Below are positions 18,690-23,721 of a DNA stretch of 23,721 nucleotides, piece after piece. The position numbers were made by a program, and so were the translations under genes. The stretch lies in contig DF237815.1 of assembly GCA_000708835.1 (NCBI GenBank), positions 3,646 to 27,366 on the forward strand, in the 5' to 3' direction. The notes beneath the pieces are model-generated. The model had not been told where the DNA came from, did not search any database, and saw only the letters and a list, made by a program, of their open reading frames with translations. This DNA is from Klebsormidium nitens. Lineage: Eukaryota > Streptophyta > Klebsormidiophyceae > Klebsormidiales > Klebsormidiaceae. How positions within the stretch are numbered: the stretch's first letter is position 1; each line of letters opens with the position of its first letter.

Positions 18690-21600
18690 TCAAGCCCCCG
18701 CCCTTGGCATTGGTGCGTGTGAGGGAGCAAATATCCTCAGATTATTGTCCCAGCTGCCAGTAGCCATTGCGTACCCGTCAGCGGACGTCCCAATGCAGCT
18801 GACCCTGCCGCTGTGGTTTTTGATGTTGGCCGCGATCTGCCCCGTGGCGGCGTCCCAGGCGTAGCACAGGTTGTTGGAGTAGCCCGCCAGCAGGATGCGC
18901 CCAGACGCCGAGAAGGCTGCAGGGAAGGCCGGCACGTGAGCAGGCCAAACTTGAGACGAGGCAAGCCGGGTGGTGCGCTTACAACCAGAACGACGGTCTG
19001 CCAAAGCAGACAATGAGATACGAACACCCGGACCCCCAGCCAAACCATCTGAGCTCTGGGCCTGCTCGCTCATGCCGGAGCGGGGTTGGCGCGCTCACCT
19101 ATGGATGTGACGCACATGGGGTAGTCGGCGTGCTGCAGCGCGGGGTTGTTGTCGGCGAAGGTGATGAGCTGGTGCCCCGTGCGGATGTCGAAGAGGCGGC
19201 AGCTGCCGTCATCGCTGCCGCTGCCGAACGTGAAGCCGTCGGACAGGAACCTGCACGCGCGCAGGGCAGCACGCTCAGCAGGCGCCAAGGAGCATAGGGG
19301 AGGCGGGGACGGGACTGACAGGGGACAGCTAGGCCGGAACAGAGGTCGCCTTGGAGCGGGATCGAGTAGCACGGCCCACGTCCATCCGCGGAAGGGGGCT
19401 TCTAGTGGCTGCGCCACGGCACGCAACACTCGAGGCGGCCTCTCCTGAGGCCGGCCCGTCTGCTGAGGGGTCACGGAGAGGACGTGGCCATGACGAACCG
19501 ACCGCGGGCTCAGGGAGTTCGCCTGAACAAGCGACTCGGACGCAGGGAAGCACATGAACGCACACAACGCTCGGCACTGCGCAAGAAGTCCGACAACAAG
19601 CTACTGGGGAAGCACAAAGGAGTTGAGTGCTCTGCTAAAAAGCTTCTGGGGAGCAACGGGCTCCTCACTGCACCGCGTTGATGTCGGCGGTGTGGCCGAC
19701 GAAGGTGCGGATGGCGCCACCCGGCTCGCGCGCGTCCCACAGCTTGGCAGTCGCATCGCACGACCCCGACACAAACACGTCGGCACTGCGCGGCTGCAGG
19801 CACACACTGCAAGCACACAGAGGGGGACCGGTCAGCAGCGCTTCTGAACCTCACAAAGTTGAGGAACAATGACGATCAAAGTGACAAGACAACCGCCCTA
19901 CCATGTCCCCTGCTTTCAGTGCTTTCTGAAAGTCCCTAGTTCTGGAGATTAAGCTCCTGATGTTACGCACTCGGATGCAAGCGCCAGCTTCAGGTGCCGA
20001 CGACGCCCCTGCTTTTAGCATTGCAGGCGGCAACGGCACGCCTGCCTGCCGTTCGTTTTGCGCGCGCACCTCATGACGTCCTGCTGGTGCGCAGAGGGGT
20101 CGTCAGGTCCGCCAAAGGTCTTGACGCGCGTGTTGCGATTGATGTCCCACAGAATGCACGTCTGGTCGCCGCTGCTCGTCAGTATGCTGCCGTCGTCCAC
20201 AAAGCGCGCGCACGAGATGTACCTGCGCAACAACGCAAGCGACCACAATCAGTGCCACACGGTGGGATGCAGGAGGGCCGTTGCGGAAATGCTCGCTTCA
20301 TGGTAGCACGGTTCGAGGGGATGACCGCTGATTCCGGGGCGTCTTCCTCAAGCGCCTCCCATGGAGCCAACATTACGACAGATAACTCTCTTGCAGCAGT
20401 GAGACCCATCCCGAACATCAGCAGCCCGCGGTTGCTTTGAACCTCGCTTCTGGCAACCTCTGGCAGTTTCGAGCATCGATGCTGGAAGACAACGCGAGTG
20501 CAAATCGAGGGAGTGCGCTAGCTTCTCCTTCAAACACCAGAAAGAGCGGCACGGCAGTCTGGGAGTCTGTGCTGCCGTCACAAATCACCACAGGCCAAGC
20601 TCCGAACCTCCAGGACCACCGGAGTCAAGGAAGCTGCAAGATGCGAGGATCGTCCTGGAAACACGGCCATGCGCTTCTTGGTAGAGGTTCCATGCGCCAC
20701 TTTCAATCACTCTTTCAATCACTGCCGTTTGATTAGCAGGGAACAGTGGGAGGTTGGGGCGCTGACCCCTTGTGTCCCGCGAGCATCCTGGAGGGCGGGA
20801 TGTGGCCGTCCTTGTCGGCGCGCTTGTTCTTGAGGTTGAAGATGGACGCCACGTTGTCCAGGCCGCCGCTGGCCACGAACTGCCCGCTGGGAGACAGCCC
20901 GCACGTCATCACCCACTGGCACACCTGCACCGCGCAGCGACCAGCGCAGTGAGCCAGGTGTCATGCGTCTAACGCACTTGAGCACGCATGGCTGGTCACG
21001 ACTAGAACTCTCTTCTAAGCGCAACTGGGAAATCAGGTGGTGCAGCGGAGGTTTACTGCGGTTGACCTCCTGTCAAGGACACGCCTGATTTTTGAACTCC
21101 ATCAAGCACACGGGTCTTTTGACCGTGCAGATGAGTAAAGAATTCAAGGTCTTACAGCTTGTTCTGCAATCTGGTTACTTCAAAGCAGGGGATGTCTCCT
21201 ACCTAAGACGTACTGTCTGTGGTCACACCCTCACTCTCCGTGAGGTCTTTCGTGAAATCTGTTACGGTCATTATCTCAGTACGTTTGACGTCTGAGCAGC
21301 CACTGGCCCTCCTTGATTTCCAAGAAGCGAGCATCAACGTGTTTGTCTTCTTCAGTTCGACCTTCAAAAGTGAATCTGGATGCAGACCACGCCGGTTGGT
21401 CATAAGTTAACTTTGTTTGTTGTTCAAGCAGACAAAGTCAACAAGCCACTGCTGGTCACAGCTCAGTGCGCCATGCACGTATTGTGCTATCATGTCCCGG
21501 TAAAGCGATGTAAAGCCACGCTGCGCGCCCTGCCTCACCAGCTTGATGGCGTGTGTCTTCGCCCCCGTCATGGCGTTCCACACGATCAGCCGGCCGTCCT

Positions 21601-22871
21601 GGCTGGCAGTCACAATGCGGTCGCCCGCCCAGCTCAGGGCATAGATCTGCAAGCATGCGGGGTGTCCCCACGTCAGCTTCTCTTCATACCGTCCACCGGA
21701 CGGGTTTAGTTGGGGACCTTCTGCAGCTAAACTAGACTCGCGCACTCAAAACAGGCCGAGACAGCTTACGTAGTAGGCTGAACAAGGGGGTTGCACCCGG
21801 ACAACCTGCGGCGAGCAGCAGATGACACAGAAAATGAGGAAAGGGCGTACCTTTGCGCTGTGGCCAGTCAGGGTGCGCACCAGCTGGAAGTTGATGCGCG
21901 CAGGGACAACGCGACCCCCCGCCACCTTGTCAACTGCAGCAGACAAGGCCAGGTCAGGGGCTGTCGTCAAGGGCACAGCAGAAAGCTACATCTATCAGAA
22001 CTCGCCACTGCCTTGCCTTGCCCTGCAAAGGTCGTCCAATGATGGTCTGAGATTGCGGAGATTACCCTGCATGCTTGTCGACTTGAGGAAACATTGGTAA
22101 CCAACTTGCACAATGTAAGGTAGAATATATGGTGAAATTAGTCCTTGTTGCCCCTTAAAGTCCGTACGAATGGCTCTCATTTGAATGTGCAAAGTTGTCG
22201 CACAGATGTCCTGCTTCGATGACAAGCTGCAGGCCCCAATGAGAGTGGATTGCTGCAAAATGTCACAGCATCCTTCAGATTTTGACCCTAGCACGCATGG
22301 ACATGAGCATCTTCTGGTGGCAACCAACAGCTACTCCACTACATCTTCAAGGAATCAACGGCTTGACGAACAAGTAACCCTAGATCAGGGTGTGGGTATA
22401 GCACAAGAAGACTTTGAAAAAGTCAGCAACTACATTGAAAAGGCTGGTGCAGTTCTCTCCCAGTACGTCCAGAGTAGCGCGCAATGGGCAAAGTTGAACA
22501 AACAAAGTTTGCCCAGGCGGCTGGCGCTGCAAAGAGCGCTCGACGATTTTCCTCAATCGCGTTTGCACACGCATCGCTGTGAGAGAAACAGCTAAGCAAC
22601 ATCGGATCTTTTGTGACAAGTCTGTAAAAAGGTTGCCCCACTTGATACCAAGGTGGAGTGTTTGCTTGCATTAGGGCAGAGACTAATCCGCAGCATGAAG
22701 TGGGGAACTACAGCGGAAGGAGAAGAAAACTTAGAAGCAAAGCAGTTCAAGAATGAGGGGCGCCTCACTAGTTTGATCTGCAATCTGACGGCGTGTAATG
22801 AGCAATCGTTCTCGCGTCTCCTTCACCCTGGCCCGCGCCTCGCGGTAGCGCGTAGTGATGTCGTCCGCCAT
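18690..22871 (-). CDS. Heterotrimeric G-protein beta subunit, 373 aa, eight exons
   Basis: The product pairs with G-gamma and holds G-alpha at the plasma membrane, relaying receptor or receptor-kinase signals. Exons (minus strand): 22871-22769, 21933-21851, 21646-21539, 20924-20767, 20222-20070, 19806-19669, 19250-19099, 18916-18690. All seven junctions keep phase and the sum is 373 codons plus TGA, close to the 377 aa of Arabidopsis AGB1. Residues 1-35 form the charged N-terminal helix that pairs with G-gamma. Seven WD40 blades follow, with hallmark peptides [79 protein letters not shown] and [19 protein letters not shown] and THAIKL favour the plant type. It is not RACK1, which lacks the N-terminal helix. 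The C-terminus ends in an Ala/Pro-rich tail and lacks the usual KIWA Trp. I leave the symbol blank because orthology to AGB1 is inferred. Confidence 0.95.
22185..22595 (+). CDS. Unidentified 136-codon open frame on the opposite strand inside G-beta intron 1
   Basis: An ATG at 22185 opens 136 codons to TAA at 22593-22595, wholly within the 835-nt first intron of G-beta and on the other strand. The C-terminal half looks protein-like, with amphipathic stretches ([29 protein letters not shown]). No domain is recognised. It may be an exon of a nested gene, a transposon remnant, or chance; no splice partners were found. Confidence 0.3.
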   Translation: MCKVVAQMSCFDDKLQAPMRVDCCKMSQHPSDFDPSTHGHEHLLVATNSYSTTSSRNQRLDEQVTLDQGVGIAQEDFEKVSNYIEKAGAVLSQYVQSSAQWAKLNKQSLPRRLALQRALDDFPQSRLHTHRCERNS

Positions 22872-23721
22872 GCCTCCGCCCCTGCCTGCCCTGGATGGCC
22901 AACCTCCTGCCTTCTCGCCTCGGTTACGCAATCAGGACTTGTCTTTCTCCTGATTCTTCCCTGTCCTTTCTGCTGGGTAATTTCTCTACCTCTGGCTCAT
23001 TCCCTATGCATTGCACTCATACCCTGTGATTCGGCACATAATCTCCTTGGTAGGCTTTAAAATTAAGCGAATGCACCCGGAATTTGCTGCCAAATCTGAC
23101 AGCGCATCCAGCATTTCTGTGAGGGTCAATTGTGTCTTGCGGCTCCCAGACAGGCGTCACAAAAGTTGCCGTGATGAAAATACTGCTTGTCTGAGTGCTC
23201 ACAATGCTGCAGCAAAGCCGGTAAGAACACAACCCTGCAGCTACATCCAGCAGCTCTTCTGAGCACCAAACCTCTCGCCCTTTTGTTTCAAGGGATCCCT
23301 CGATGTTTAGGGCGTGCCAAACAGATGTGAGCCTCAGAGTGTCCTGGCCTCATCCTCACAACATAAGCAGACCACCCTTCGACTCACTCGCAAGCACTGA
23401 GCAATTGATCGCTTCTCCAGCCATTCCTGCAGAGGCGCAGGATGGAGGATGCCCCTCTGAAAAAGGTGGATCGGAGTGGCAGGAGAGATGCAGCTGTGCC
23501 AGTTCAGCAAGTAGTAGTTATAGCCCGAGGGGGAGGGGATACGAGCGATATCCAGCTCCCGAGGCGAGATATCCCCCGAGGGCGGGAGCCCGACGGGGAT
23601 AGACGCCGAGGAAGTGGATGTCGCTCGGATCCCCGACCCCGAGGGCTGTAACTCACTTATCGCACCCGTCCGAGAGGGCAATCGACGGCCTGAAATGACC
23701 AGATAGCCCTGCCACGTGCTG
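22872..23721. other. Region upstream of the G-beta gene, no supportable gene
   Basis: The G-beta promoter and 5' UTR should lie here, but I see no clear TATA box on the minus strand near the start. The far end (23520-23660) is rich in CCCGAGG words and contains GCTCCCG (23555-23561) with its inverse CGGGAGC (23583-23589). Overlapping short open frames on both strands there lack any motif. Confidence 0.35.

Noticed and set aside
18690-22871. RACK1-type WD40 protein as the identity of the minus-strand gene
   Set aside because: The N-terminal helix and the G-beta peptides ([22 protein letters not shown]) are specific to G-beta.
1-23721. tRNA or rRNA genes
   Set aside because: No A/B-box pairs with a plausible cloverleaf and no conserved rRNA segments were recognised by eye.

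Overview
The window is eukaryotic nuclear DNA. The genes are split by GT-AG introns, many with a TGCAG 3' splice site, and some have AATAAA-type poly(A) signals. The clearest gene is a heterotrimeric G-protein beta subunit whose motifs (for example RLIVWNA and THAIKL) look plant-like. This points to the green lineage. I lean towards an alga, possibly a streptophyte such as Klebsormidium, but the species is an inference only. Exons were placed by eye, and the main support is that reading phase carries across every junction.

Layout. (1) 2-142 is the charged C-terminal tail of a gene entering from the left. (2) 393-2216 (+) is an unrecognised small multi-exon gene. (3) 2368-4342 (-) is a decayed, intron-containing Tc1/mariner-IS630-type DDE transposase with a one-base frameshift near its third catalytic residue. 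(4) 4343-9480 is mostly non-coding. It holds short palindromes, weak candidate exons near 7.35-7.8 kb, and a 279-bp MITE-like element at 8224-8502 (23-bp terminal inverted repeats, 6-bp target duplication, interior made of GTCGCGG-type tandem repeats). (5) About 9490-9990 is a tandem array of units of roughly 120 bp; diverged copies continue inside two introns of the next gene. (6) 10188-16537 (+) is an eleven-exon gene of about 1,170 codons. Its order is a basic N-terminal region, a one-exon zinc-ribbon-like segment, a short charged helix, a 2A-like ribosome-skipping motif (GGIESNPGP), a P-loop NTPase, and a PD-(D/E/Q)xK-like nuclease. This matches a Crinkler (CRN/CR)-type NTPase-nuclease effector with an unusual 2A-containing front half. 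One base too many in a G-rich tract near 15.78 kb separates the NTPase and nuclease frames. (7) 16538-18689 is a repeat-rich intergenic stretch. (8) 18690-22871 (-) is the complete eight-exon G-beta gene, 373 aa. An unrelated 136-codon open frame lies on the opposite strand in its first intron. (9) 22872-23721 is the region upstream of G-beta, with no gene I can support.

The large gene is the most interesting part. If the 2A-like motif works, one mRNA would yield a zinc-ribbon protein of about 311 aa and a separate NTPase-nuclease of about 860 aa starting with proline. Transposable elements and minisatellites lie on its left side. No operon logic applies; the genes appear to be independent transcription units.
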